A stretch of DNA of 36,187 bases from an archaeon. GTDB taxonomy: Archaea; B1Sed10-29; WALL01; JAGHAM01. The stretch is from contig JAIOSL010000007.1 in assembly GCA_021107635.1 (NCBI GenBank), forward strand, positions 1 through 36,187, given 5' to 3'. The translations under genes and the position numbers were made by a program. The notes beneath the pieces are model-generated. The model saw only the letters and a program-made list of their open reading frames with translations. It had not been told where the DNA came from and searched no databases. Below, piece after piece: positions 9,122-18,729 of the stretch. Numbering within the stretch: position 1 is the first letter of the stretch; each line of letters begins with the position of its first letter.

Positions 9122-9891
9122 GAATAAAAAAAGGCTCTTTTTACCAGTTTGACATCTCTAGCCTCTAAAAACATTTCCAAGCCATCCAAATAATCAAACC
9201 AGTAGACAACCATTCCAGGACCCCACATCTCAACATACTTACTCAGCTGTTCTCGATAATCTCTCGTAATCTGCCTGGTATCACCGAAAGAACCTTTGCT
9301 TTCAATCCAATGAATCTCACGTTCTTCTTCCGGATGCGTATCATACCTAACTTTAAACGGTTTATCCAAAAGAAAATCTACAGTCTTAGGGAATTCGCCG
9401 CGCAAATCTTCTTCTGTCCTATACGTCATTTTTCGCGCGTCAAGCCAAATCTTTATGTTTTCTTCACCTTGTCTTCCACGTTCGCGCTGAAGATTAGAGC
9501 CTAATTGAGAATAAACCATATCTTCACCGATAACTTCATGCATTTCTTTGCGGATGCAAGTATCTCGGCAAGCTTCATGATCTCTGATGATTAAGGCTCG
9601 TTCTTTGCGTGGAATGTTCATTTCTTTCATCAATATTTGAGCCATCATGACTGGAGAAAAATTTTCTCTGACAGCAAGTTCGGTGAAAGTCTTGCCTTTT
9701 TTCCATTCGCGAAGCAACTGCTTGCTTTTGCCGCCTACAACATAATACTTTCTTTTCACGTCTCGAATATGTTTTTGAGTGTAGACCACAAAAAGAAATT
9801 CTTCATCCATTTTCGTGTTCTTTGTTATTCTTTTGACGTCACTGTAAGTGTTCAGTTGTTTGTAAATTCGCTTGTATTCTTTTATGTCCAT
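9118..9891 (-). CDS. CDIN1/C15orf41-like (TPD family) putative nuclease
   Basis: N-terminal helical/HTH-like region, then RQGEENIKIWLDARKMTYRTEEDLR...KTVDFLLDKPFKV...IHWIESKGSFGD...YREQLSKYVEMWGPGMVVYWFDYLDGLE; resembles the CDIN1 C-terminal nuclease domain. Confidence 0.8.
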   Translation of the reverse strand: MDIKEYKRIYKQLNTYSDVKRITKNTKMDEEFLFVVYTQKHIRDVKRKYYVVGGKSKQLLREWKKGKTFTELAVRENFSPVMMAQILMKEMNIPRKERALIIRDHEACRDTCIRKEMHEVIGEDMVYSQLGSNLQRERGRQGEENIKIWLDARKMTYRTEEDLRGEFPKTVDFLLDKPFKVRYDTHPEEEREIHWIESKGSFGDTRQITRDYREQLSKYVEMWGPGMVVYWFDYLDGLEMFLEARDVKLVKRAFFYS

Positions 9892-9967
9892 TAAAAATCA
9901 CTGGTTGTTAATGTTTTTTGATTATGAATGAAACTTTTATTAATTGTTTACTCTAAATAACTCAATT

Positions 9968-11215
9968 ATGAACCGTGAACAAAAAATAATGCTTTTATTC
10001 CTGATTTTATTGCTTTTAATATCCACAGCAATAATCTTCTTAATTCCGGAAAAACCAAAAAAATGCTCTCAAGCCAACCCAGAATTATGTGACAGGAGCT
10101 GCAACTCAACTGAAGAGTGTGAATTTTATTGCTCTTTAGGATGTTTAAATGACAATCAAGAACACTCTGAAATTGGTTTGCAATGCGAAAGAACGCCTTG
10201 TCATACTTGTTATTGCGAAGAAGGTACTTGCGTTAATCATGCCAAGCTTTTAGACGAAGCAATTGCTACCAAAAATGCCTCTATCTGCGAGCTCTCACCC
10301 AACCAACAATGCAAAGAAGCATGCTTAAAAGATTTGGAAGTGGAAATGCAACCTCCAGAATTAGTGCTGTCAACTAACAGCATTGAATACAATCAAAATC
10401 AAGAAATTATTTTCACAATAAACAACACTGGCCAAAACACAATAGTATTCTTCAAAGGATTCAGTGAAATTGCTCTAGCTAACGATCCTTCTTGGGAAGA
10501 AATTTTCAACATGCATTACAGTGAATTCAAGGATAACTGCGACAAAGTTCATTCTGAAGGATGCGCGCTAATCCATGTTGAACCAGGAGAAAGCTATAAC
10601 TTAAGTTTTGTCTCTCCTGATGTTGTTGGAGATTATTCTATCATGATAAAAATAAACGAACAAATGTTTCAATCAAATCCGTTTACAGTTAAACCAGATC
10701 CAAAAGTAACTCTGACCACAACTAAAGAAGTTTACGCTATCAGAGAAACCATTGAAGCAACATTTAACTCTGAAACAGAAGTAAATCTTGAAATCTACTC
10801 AAAGCCCACTCTTTTATTCCTAGATAATGATTCTTGGAAGCCTTTAGCCTATTACTGCACTTCTGCATCTCCTTGCTTTGAAAACCTTACCAGTTGTGGT
10901 CTAGTACCACCTTCTCCAAATTATGTTCCAATATGCCTTAACCAAACATATGCAAAAGAAATGCAAATGGACTGGCCTAACAAATGGAATTGGAAGCAAA
11001 CAAACTGCTCAAACAAAGAAATCACATGCATGCCAATCCCAGAAAGCGGAGAAACAGCAGAAACGATTCAATGGCAGTGCTGTGAATGTCAGGATGCTCT
11101 TCTAGGGACGTATAAAATAGTTTTCCAGTATACTCTTGATTGTCCTGGTGAAATATTTGGCAAAGGAACCGAAATTAAAACCGCAGAAACAGAATTTGAG
11201 ATAATTTCAACATAA
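9968..11215 (+). CDS. Membrane-anchored Cys-rich surface protein, paralogue A
   Basis: N-terminal TM (KIMLLFLILLLLISTAIIFLI), then a Cys-rich module with CDRSCNSTEECEFYCSLGC. ATG 9968 preferred. Confidence 0.75.
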   Translation: MNREQKIMLLFLILLLLISTAIIFLIPEKPKKCSQANPELCDRSCNSTEECEFYCSLGCLNDNQEHSEIGLQCERTPCHTCYCEEGTCVNHAKLLDEAIATKNASICELSPNQQCKEACLKDLEVEMQPPELVLSTNSIEYNQNQEIIFTINNTGQNTIVFFKGFSEIALANDPSWEEIFNMHYSEFKDNCDKVHSEGCALIHVEPGESYNLSFVSPDVVGDYSIMIKINEQMFQSNPFTVKPDPKVTLTTTKEVYAIRETIEATFNSETEVNLEIYSKPTLLFLDNDSWKPLAYYCTSASPCFENLTSCGLVPPSPNYVPICLNQTYAKEMQMDWPNKWNWKQTNCSNKEITCMPIPESGETAETIQWQCCECQDALLGTYKIVFQYTLDCPGEIFGKGTEIKTAETEFEIIST

Positions 11216-11247
11216 CTTTTTTAACTCCTCTCCTGTAAATCAAATCA

Positions 11248-12597
11248 ATGCAATTGAACAAAAGCCAACAACAACTAGCAATCATACTAATTTTATTAAT
11301 ACTCTCACTAGGCTTAACTTTTTTCACACTGTCAAGCGATTGCAGACCAGATAACTGTCAGGACTGCAGTAAATCCTGTAACTCAAACAATGATTGTCAA
11401 CAATTCTGTCCCTGTGGATGCATAGCTAAAGGCCAGCAACCAAATAAAGCATGTGAAAATTCTTTACCTTGTGATATCTGCGCGTGCATCGAGGGGGAAT
11501 GTCAAAGCCAGAACGTTTTACTCTCAAAAGCTTTAGAAGCTAAAGACTTAACAAAATGTTTAGAATCAACAGATCCATTTTGCTTAGCTTATTGTCAAGA
11601 AAAAGTAGAAGCAGCAATAAATCAAGGACATGTTGTGGTTAGCACACCTAGAAAAGAATATTCTCCAAGAGAGAATATAACCTTTCTAGCAACAAATCAA
11701 TTAGAATCAATCTATTACACAACATTTTCTCTGGAATTTTATCAACAAGGACAAAAAATGCCAGTACATTTCTTAACACCCTCCTGTTCAGATTCAACAG
11801 AATGTCTTGACCCTTCTGCTCAATGTTCTCCTTTGCTTTCAGGTCAAACAATCAACTTCACTTGGAATCAATTACTCTTTGATTTTGATGAATATATCTC
11901 TCAAAAACCAGCAGGGCTTGGAACTTACAAACTAACTTTTTGCTATTCACAATCCTGTGATTCAAAAAAACAAAAATGCAGTTCCACTGAATTCAAAATA
12001 ACCCGATCGACCATTCAAGCTTCAACAACTTACATAAAAGATGAAGGAGAACCAATGATTGTAACTCTGGAAAACATTGGTTCAAAAGAACAAGCTATCC
12101 AACCTTACTTTATGAAACTTGTTTTACATGATGGGACATACACTAAAGAAGATTTCCTGAACGACTATCAAGAATTTGAGAACGCTTGTTTTGAACAAGA
12201 AAAAGATCCTTACAGACAACCTTCAAACAGTTGTACTAAAATTATTCTAGAACCTGGCCAGAAAGAAGAGATTACGTTGGATAACACTTATCCAATTGGA
12301 AAATATCGTCTTGCTACTATGGCAGAAAACCGAGTGGTATACTCAAACGACTTTAAAATTGTCGTAAACAAACAAGCATATCAAGAAAATGAAAAATACT
12401 GTGAAGAAAACACTGATTGTGCAGCATTATTGACCAAACAAACCTATTGTTGTCCTAACGTGACAGGAGAATGCTTGAACAAGATCTCTCCAAGAATTCT
12501 CGCACCGTTTGAGGACGAGGAATGCTCTTTCGTGTCCTGTCCAGAAACGCAACCCAAACAATGCAGTTGCATTAATAATCATTGCCAACAAGCATAA
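11248..12597 (+). CDS. Membrane-anchored Cys-rich surface protein, paralogue B
   Basis: N-terminal TM plus CQDCSKSCNSNNDCQQFCPCGC module; shares two further domains with the upstream gene plus an extra C-terminal Cys-rich domain. Confidence 0.75.
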   Translation: MQLNKSQQQLAIILILLILSLGLTFFTLSSDCRPDNCQDCSKSCNSNNDCQQFCPCGCIAKGQQPNKACENSLPCDICACIEGECQSQNVLLSKALEAKDLTKCLESTDPFCLAYCQEKVEAAINQGHVVVSTPRKEYSPRENITFLATNQLESIYYTTFSLEFYQQGQKMPVHFLTPSCSDSTECLDPSAQCSPLLSGQTINFTWNQLLFDFDEYISQKPAGLGTYKLTFCYSQSCDSKKQKCSSTEFKITRSTIQASTTYIKDEGEPMIVTLENIGSKEQAIQPYFMKLVLHDGTYTKEDFLNDYQEFENACFEQEKDPYRQPSNSCTKIILEPGQKEEITLDNTYPIGKYRLATMAENRVVYSNDFKIVVNKQAYQENEKYCEENTDCAALLTKQTYCCPNVTGECLNKISPRILAPFEDEECSFVSCPETQPKQCSCINNHCQQA

Positions 12598-12630
12598 CTT
12601 TTATTTACTCTCCTACACAAAGCAAGAAGC

Positions 12631-13227
12631 ATGGAATTGTTGACAGATCAAGACGGCCAACTGCTTGTGCACTTAGCAAGAGAATCAATCCAAGCATATT
12701 TAACTGAAAACAGAATAGTGAAACCTCCAGAGCGGGATCAAATGCTCAAAGAAAAACGCGGCGTTTTTTGCACCCTGAAAAACTATGTGACTGGCAATCT
12801 TCGTGGCTGCATAGGCCTGCCTTATCCTGAAATGCCTTTAGGACAGGCAATCGTTGAAGCAGCAATATCCTCTGCAACCAGCGACCCACGGTTTTCTGCT
12901 ATGTCATTAGATGAATTTGAGGAAGTTGTGATAGAGGTGACTGTGCTTACTCCTCCAGAAAAGATTGAAACACTGCGTGAAAATCTACCCTCTAAAATTG
13001 AAATAGGAAAACATGGATTAATTATCAAAAAAGGTTTTAATTCTGGTTTACTTCTACCTCAGGTAGCTGAAGAACAAGAATGTAATCCAGAGCAGTTCCT
13101 AGACATGACTTGTTGTAAAGCAGGATTGTCTTCTGGATGCTGGAAACAAGAAGATTGCGAAGTGTTTTCTTTCCAAGGACAAATATTCAAAGAATTGTCT
13201 CCACATGGACAAATAATTAAAAAGTAG
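12631..13227 (+). CDS. AMMECR1 domain protein
   Basis: KRGVFCTLKNYVTGNLRGCIGLPYPEMPLGQAIVEAAISSATSDPRFSAMSLDEF is the AMMECR1 signature. Confidence 0.93.
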   Translation: MELLTDQDGQLLVHLARESIQAYLTENRIVKPPERDQMLKEKRGVFCTLKNYVTGNLRGCIGLPYPEMPLGQAIVEAAISSATSDPRFSAMSLDEFEEVVIEVTVLTPPEKIETLRENLPSKIEIGKHGLIIKKGFNSGLLLPQVAEEQECNPEQFLDMTCCKAGLSSGCWKQEDCEVFSFQGQIFKELSPHGQIIKK

Positions 13228-13231
13228 GATA

Positions 13232-13268
13232 AGTGGGGATGTAGGGGAGAGGAGAATACACCCCCACT
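13232..13268. terminator. Possible hairpin between convergent genes
   Basis: AGTGGGG (13232-13238) and CCCCACT (13262-13268) perfect 7-bp inverted repeat between converging AMMECR1 and NrdD-like genes. Confidence 0.3.
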
Positions 13269-13331
13269 GGCACCCCAAAGGAGCACCAAAATATCTTATC
13301 AATTTTTTTATTTATAATGCTTTTTATTGAA

Positions 13332-15305
13332 CTAAGGACCGCTCTTAGTGCCTAAAGTGAAAGATAATGTGCTCTCTTTTTTCAAGAGGTCATTAATGGT
13401 GTTTGGTAAGATTTCCCAGTCTTTCAGGAAAAGTTTTGCAGCTCCATTACAGTATTGTTGGAGTTTTATCTCAGTTTCAATCCATTTTTTGGAATCTTGA
13501 TGGTTATGACTGAAACCGTTCAATGGATACACGTCTTTTACTCCAAAACGATTCTCGTTCATTTTACTGAAACGAGCAGACGCTTTAAGTGCATCAAGTC
13601 TGCCAGAATATAAGAAAACTTCTTCGCTTTCGTTAAAGCTTTCTATCTTACGATTTATGTAGGCAAGAAGCCTATCTGCAAATATGACTCCTTCTTCGCG
13701 ATTAATTTCTTTTCCAGTGTATTCTTTCACCGCGTTATCTAAGCCTATGACATTTACTATACTAGGAGCATTTTCCAAAGAATAGTACTCTTCTGTTCCA
13801 AAGTTTTGTGTGAGGAAAGGCAAAGTTTTATCCTTGTATAACCTTCTTTCAATAATTTTTTTCTTGCTTTCATGGGTTTTTTTGGCTGCTTCTAGTGCTT
13901 TGTCTAATTGATTGAAAAATTGCGTGTCTTCTTTGCTTGTTAACGCGATTCTCGGCAAATTAATGGAAACTTCTTGTAAAATGCCTGTTCTTAGAGTATT
14001 AAACCATTTTTTGTCTTTACCTGGCAAAATATGATTTGGAAATATCATATTCAAGTTTTGTCCAAAACGCTTGTTCCTAAGATTCAAAAAAGTCAGTTCA
14101 TTTTTCTCTAAAAACTTGTTCATAGCTGTTTCTATCTGAGGAGGAAGATTTTTATCTCTTATTTTAATTACTATGCGAGGCATTTTGAATGGAGTGCCCC
14201 TCGCATCACCTTCTGCCATTGTTTCCAAGAAAATAGTAAGGAAACGCAAACTTTCGCGCTCATAATCTACGTAAGTATCTTGCCCTGTCAATCCTTTTGG
14301 CAGAATAGCTTTTTCTTTGTTAAAGAAAGGTGGAGTTTCCAACTCAAAGTTTAAAGAGGATTTTGCGAGAGACCCTCTAATAGCATAAATTTGATTAAGT
14401 TCATATAAAAAGCTTTGAATCATTTGCTTGACGTCTTCTCTGCTTTTGTTAATAGTGTATGGAGCAATGAAAGTGTTGAAGAAATCAAAGCTTTGTCCTC
14501 CAGACAAGTGTGTTTCTCCAGAAATTAAAACACGTAAAGCATGACTTATTGCTACAGAAGCATGTTTTGCAGGACCTGTAACATTAGTGAATTTACCTGT
14601 GCCATCAGTCATAACTCCATTCTTCAAGAACCATCTCAAGTCGTTCTGTAAGCTTGTTGGACGAGTTGCAAAGTAAGGCAAGTCATGAATATGAATAGCT
14701 CCAATCAAATGTTCTTTTGAAACTTCTTGTGGAAGAATACTAACTAATGCATATTCTTCTGTTATCGCATCTGCAAACTTTTTGTGAATAACCTCTGGAT
14801 TCACTGGGCTCTCCTTTATCTTACGAGTTACATCATAAATTGGAAGCCCAAGACGCGTATACTCTTTTTTTGCTTGCAGATACTTGCGCTCAAGTAGTTT
14901 AGCATTAACCATTTCTCTTATCAATGGAGCAGAAATGTAACGCAATTCTAACCTACGGATATCCGATTCCACTTCTCCAGCTATTTCCACACACACGCTT
15001 TTCGCAAGAGTTGTTTCTCTTATGAGCGATTCTACAATCCTCTCTTTGCTGAAAGAAGTTAAAATGCCTTCTGAAGTTCTAACATAAACCTTGTGATAAT
15101 TTTCGAACTTGTTTGCTGCCTCTTCATTTCTACTTCTCAATTCTTGAATTATCCTATCATTGGTTTCCTCTTCAGTCATCGCTGGTTTTATATGTTCTTG
15201 CAAACCCAAAGCGACTTCGCTAGCAAGCCAAAAGCTGACTCCTGCTTTAATACACTTTTCTTGAATAATTTTGGGATTAAACTTAGAAGAACCCCCAGAA
15301 TCCAT
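13332..15305 (-). CDS. Class III ribonucleotide reductase (NrdD)-like protein with ATP-cone-like N-terminus; glycyl-radical tail not seen
   Basis: VYVRTSEGILTSFSKERIVESLIRET ATP-cone-like region, AIHIHDLPYFATRPTSLQNDLRWFL, LQEVSINLPRIAL as in NrdD; ends LSFTLGTKSGP* without the RVxGY and Zn-Cys motifs. Confidence 0.75.
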   Translation of the reverse strand: MDSGGSSKFNPKIIQEKCIKAGVSFWLASEVALGLQEHIKPAMTEEETNDRIIQELRSRNEEAANKFENYHKVYVRTSEGILTSFSKERIVESLIRETTLAKSVCVEIAGEVESDIRRLELRYISAPLIREMVNAKLLERKYLQAKKEYTRLGLPIYDVTRKIKESPVNPEVIHKKFADAITEEYALVSILPQEVSKEHLIGAIHIHDLPYFATRPTSLQNDLRWFLKNGVMTDGTGKFTNVTGPAKHASVAISHALRVLISGETHLSGGQSFDFFNTFIAPYTINKSREDVKQMIQSFLYELNQIYAIRGSLAKSSLNFELETPPFFNKEKAILPKGLTGQDTYVDYERESLRFLTIFLETMAEGDARGTPFKMPRIVIKIRDKNLPPQIETAMNKFLEKNELTFLNLRNKRFGQNLNMIFPNHILPGKDKKWFNTLRTGILQEVSINLPRIALTSKEDTQFFNQLDKALEAAKKTHESKKKIIERRLYKDKTLPFLTQNFGTEEYYSLENAPSIVNVIGLDNAVKEYTGKEINREEGVIFADRLLAYINRKIESFNESEEVFLYSGRLDALKASARFSKMNENRFGVKDVYPLNGFSHNHQDSKKWIETEIKLQQYCNGAAKLFLKDWEILPNTINDLLKKESTLSFTLGTKSGP

Positions 15306-15386
15306 AACATGATTTTTATAGATGAAAGTTTATAATTGTAACAGCGAACAGGCCTAAAAGTTCGGTTTTCGAACCAGGGGGATTTC

Positions 15387-15818
15387 ATGGAACTAGATGC
15401 AATAGACCAAAAAATACTTGAACTTCTCTCAAAAAATTCAAGAATGTCCTATTCAGACTTAGCCAGACATTTCGGTTTTTCTGATGTAGCTATTCGCAAA
15501 AGAGTGGACAAACTGGTCGAAAACCAAATAATCACAAAATTCACAACTCTCGTCAACTACGGCAAACTAGGAAAAAATGTATCAGCATTTATATTCTTCA
15601 AAACACGCTCAGATAAAACACAAGAGATAGCCGAACAACTGCTTGCAGTAGAAGGCATACACGATGTTTACATTTCACTTGGAGTATATGACATCATCGC
15701 AAAAGCATATTGCTCAGATGTCACCGAACTCAAGCAATTAACAGAATCCAAACTAACAGATATCAACGGAATAATTGAAGTGAAACCATCAATAGTTTTC
15801 AGTGAGGTAGAATCGTAA
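15387..15818 (+). CDS. Lrp/AsnC family transcriptional regulator
   Basis: MELDAIDQKILELLSKNSRMSYSDLARHFGFSDVAIRKRVDKLVENQII plus C-terminal RAM-like domain; SD-like GGGGG upstream. Confidence 0.93.
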   Translation: MELDAIDQKILELLSKNSRMSYSDLARHFGFSDVAIRKRVDKLVENQIITKFTTLVNYGKLGKNVSAFIFFKTRSDKTQEIAEQLLAVEGIHDVYISLGVYDIIAKAYCSDVTELKQLTESKLTDINGIIEVKPSIVFSEVES

Positions 15819-16174
15819 TGAAAATCATTGTAAGTGTTGGATTGCATCCTACTGAAGACAAAACAAAAGTTATTGAAGCAGTACACAAAATTTTTCCTGG
15901 AACCCCACTTGAAGGAAAAGAATTACTGCAAGGCACAGTTACCAACTTAACCAAATTCAAAGAACTAACCCAAAAAAGCGGGTTGAACATTCATCTAGAA
16001 AAATTACTAGAAAAAAACTATTGCGCAGGAGCTACATACATTCTACTAAATAAACAAACAGCCCTACAAGGTAAAACAAGCTTATATTCAGGACAAGAAC
16101 TAGGATCAATAAAACTAGAACTACACTGTTCGAAAGAAGAAATACACCAAACAATAAACGGTGAAAATACATGA
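15818..16174 (+). CDS. UPF0201-like (DUF54) putative RNA-binding protein
   Basis: IVSVGLHPTEDKTKVIEAVHKIFP motif near the N-terminus; TAATG overlap with the regulator. Confidence 0.65.
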   Translation: MKIIVSVGLHPTEDKTKVIEAVHKIFPGTPLEGKELLQGTVTNLTKFKELTQKSGLNIHLEKLLEKNYCAGATYILLNKQTALQGKTSLYSGQELGSIKLELHCSKEEIHQTINGENT

Positions 16175-16953
16175 AAAAAATCCTTTTAATCTTAATGTTC
16201 ATTGCAGGAGCAAATGCTTACGTTCAAATGGTAAGTCCAGTAGACATGGAAGTACAACCATTAGACAAAGTATTGATTGATCCCGTTGGACCCGGCCAAG
16301 AAGTCGTGCTCAAATTTGAAAGAATAACCAGTAACCTCTATTCCATGGATTCAGTTCACCTAGAGAATGAAATAGACTCAGACTGGCAAACAAGAACAAG
16401 TTCTGACAGTGAATTCCTATACTTTCACATTATCGTTCCTCCAAACAAACATGCAGGAGTACATCCCTTCCTTCTAACAATCTCAAACGATGAAGGCCTA
16501 GAAAGAGTCAAAGGAGTTGAAGTAAAACTAGCAGTAACACAAGACCCAGCAGACCTAATTGATATAGCCGGTTTTGAAGAAGAACCAAACCTATACGCAG
16601 AAGAACAAGGACAAGCAATACTCATAGTAAAAAACAAAGCTAAATCCATAGCCAAATATGAAATAAAAACAACCATTCACGGACTTCCCAAACAAGATAG
16701 TTTAACCATACAACTCCAACCGCAAGAAACCAAAAGACTCTCACTGCCACTCAAACTATCAGACGAACGCGCGTACACGCTAGAAGCAAATGTCCTAAGC
16801 AAAGACAATCCTTCAGTAAATGAAACAAGTACCACTCACGTTTTTGTCAGACCAACTCTAAGCTCAAAATTCAAAAACATAGGACAAGGATTTCCACTCA
16901 TACCACTCACCATGGCTCCTTTCTATGCAGTGCTGGGACTACTAGGATTTTAA
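16171..16953 (+). CDS. Secreted/membrane-anchored beta-rich surface protein
   Basis: Signal-like MKKILLILMFIAGANAYVQ, beta-sandwich-like body, hydrophobic C-terminus; ATGA overlap upstream. Confidence 0.6.
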   Translation: MKKILLILMFIAGANAYVQMVSPVDMEVQPLDKVLIDPVGPGQEVVLKFERITSNLYSMDSVHLENEIDSDWQTRTSSDSEFLYFHIIVPPNKHAGVHPFLLTISNDEGLERVKGVEVKLAVTQDPADLIDIAGFEEEPNLYAEEQGQAILIVKNKAKSIAKYEIKTTIHGLPKQDSLTIQLQPQETKRLSLPLKLSDERAYTLEANVLSKDNPSVNETSTTHVFVRPTLSSKFKNIGQGFPLIPLTMAPFYAVLGLLGF

Positions 16954-16962
16954 GTGTTTAAC

Positions 16963-18489
16963 ATGAATTTTTATCAAGAACTGGCCAAAGAAATCAGAAG
17001 CGGTAAAGTAAGTAATAGAGCAGAACTGGAAAGACGAAAAAAACAGCTCTGCAAAAAGTATCGCGTTAAAGACGTTCCTGGAAACATAGAACTACTAGAA
17101 AACCTAGGACTCAAAAGAAACTTCCTACTAAAAAAACCAAGCAGAAGCATTTCAGGCGTAAGCGTAGTAGCAATAATGACCAAACCACAGCCCTGTCCAG
17201 GCAACTGCATATACTGCCCTAGAGGCAAGGCAGCACAATCCTATACAGGAGAAGAACCAGCCGCACTACGCGCAAGACAAGCAAATTTTAGTGCGTGCAA
17301 ACAAGTAGAAGCTAGACTAAACCAATTATCCGCTTCTGGACACCCAACCAGCAAAATTGAACTTATAGTCATGGGCGCGACTTTTACAGCAATGCCAAAC
17401 GACTACCAAGAATCATTCATGCTGGACACCTACAATGCATTGAATACCATGCCAAGCACATCCCTAAAAAAAGCACAAACCTTAAACGAAAAAACAAAAC
17501 ATCGATGCATCGGACTTACTTTTGAAGTAAGACCAGACTATTCAAAAGAAACACACATCCAAAGAATGCTCTCATTTGGAGCAACGCGCGTTGAATTAGG
17601 CGTACAAACCATCAATAATGAAATCTACAAGAAAGTCAAAAGAGGACACACAGTGCAAGATGTAGAAGAAGCAACTCAATTACTCAAAGACTCTTTTATC
17701 AAAGTAGGCTATCACATGATGCCCGGACTGCCCTTTTCTAACGCAAAACAAGACGTGGACATGTTCAAAACTATATTCTCTGCTGATCGATTCAAACCAG
17801 ACATGCTAAAAATTTATCCATGCCTGCTAGCAAAACGAGAATTCTATGACAACCCAGAAATCTATGACCTCTACAAACAAGGCAAGTGGGTTCCTTTAGA
17901 TGACACTCAAGCTATTGAAATCATAGCTCAAGCCAAAGCCTTTTTCCCAAAATGGGTTAGAGTAATGCGCATCCAACGCGACATCCCAAAACCATACATA
18001 GAAGCAGGAGTTACTGCAGGTAACCTAAGGGAACTAGTCAAAAAAAGAACAGAAGAACTTGACATTCACTGCAGATGCATCCGATGCAACGAAATCAGAG
18101 ACCGCAAATCAGGCAAACCCAAGCTTCTTCGCCAAGAATACAATGCATCCGGAGGAAGAGAAATATTCCTTTCATTTGAATACAAAGCCCATTTACTTGC
18201 TATGCTAAGACTCCGCAAACCAGGCAACCCTTTCAGAAAAGAAATTGATGACCACACCATGGGCATACGCGAACTGCGCGTTTATGGACCCGAAGTAGCA
18301 GTAGGGAAAGACAGCAAAGACCAACAACATCACGGCCTAGGAAAACAACTACTTGAAGAAGCAGAGCGCATAGCAAAAGAAGACTTTGATGCTAAGAAAA
18401 TGCTTGTTCTCAGTGGAGTAGGCGTGCGCGACTACTACCGCAAGAATGGCTACAGTAGCGAAGGCGTTTACATGAGTAAGCTAATTTAG
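16963..18489 (+). CDS. elp3: Elp3-type tRNA uridine(34) carboxymethyl transferase (radical SAM + GNAT)
   Basis: VVAIMTKPQPCPGNCIYCPRG radical SAM motif; C-terminal GNAT ending KKMLVLSGVGVRDYYRKNGYSSEGVYMSKLI. Confidence 0.95.
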   Translation: MNFYQELAKEIRSGKVSNRAELERRKKQLCKKYRVKDVPGNIELLENLGLKRNFLLKKPSRSISGVSVVAIMTKPQPCPGNCIYCPRGKAAQSYTGEEPAALRARQANFSACKQVEARLNQLSASGHPTSKIELIVMGATFTAMPNDYQESFMLDTYNALNTMPSTSLKKAQTLNEKTKHRCIGLTFEVRPDYSKETHIQRMLSFGATRVELGVQTINNEIYKKVKRGHTVQDVEEATQLLKDSFIKVGYHMMPGLPFSNAKQDVDMFKTIFSADRFKPDMLKIYPCLLAKREFYDNPEIYDLYKQGKWVPLDDTQAIEIIAQAKAFFPKWVRVMRIQRDIPKPYIEAGVTAGNLRELVKKRTEELDIHCRCIRCNEIRDRKSGKPKLLRQEYNASGGREIFLSFEYKAHLLAMLRLRKPGNPFRKEIDDHTMGIRELRVYGPEVAVGKDSKDQQHHGLGKQLLEEAERIAKEDFDAKKMLVLSGVGVRDYYRKNGYSSEGVYMSKLI

Positions 18490-18729
18490 CCCTTTTCCCA
18501 GCTCTTTTCTACTATCTCTGAAGAGAAGGAACGCACCCAACCAGGCCAACATTCCCATGACAATAAAAGCTATACCTGGAATGAACTTTTCAGAGACTAG
18601 CGGTCCTTCTACCATTAAAGCAAACATTGTGAACACAATTCCACACAATAACATTCCCAGACCCGACAATAGGATTATTATTCCCAGCCACACACGTGTC
18701 CACGATTTCATCCTTGCAGTTTCTTCCAT
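18481..18729 (-). CDS. Small membrane protein (82 aa)
   Basis: Two hydrophobic stretches (VWLGIIILLSGLGMLLCGIVFTMFALMV; IPGIAFIVMGMLAWLGAFLLF); overlaps the elp3 3' end. Confidence 0.6.
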   Translation of the reverse strand: MEETARMKSWTRVWLGIIILLSGLGMLLCGIVFTMFALMVEGPLVSEKFIPGIAFIVMGMLAWLGAFLLFRDSRKELGKGLN

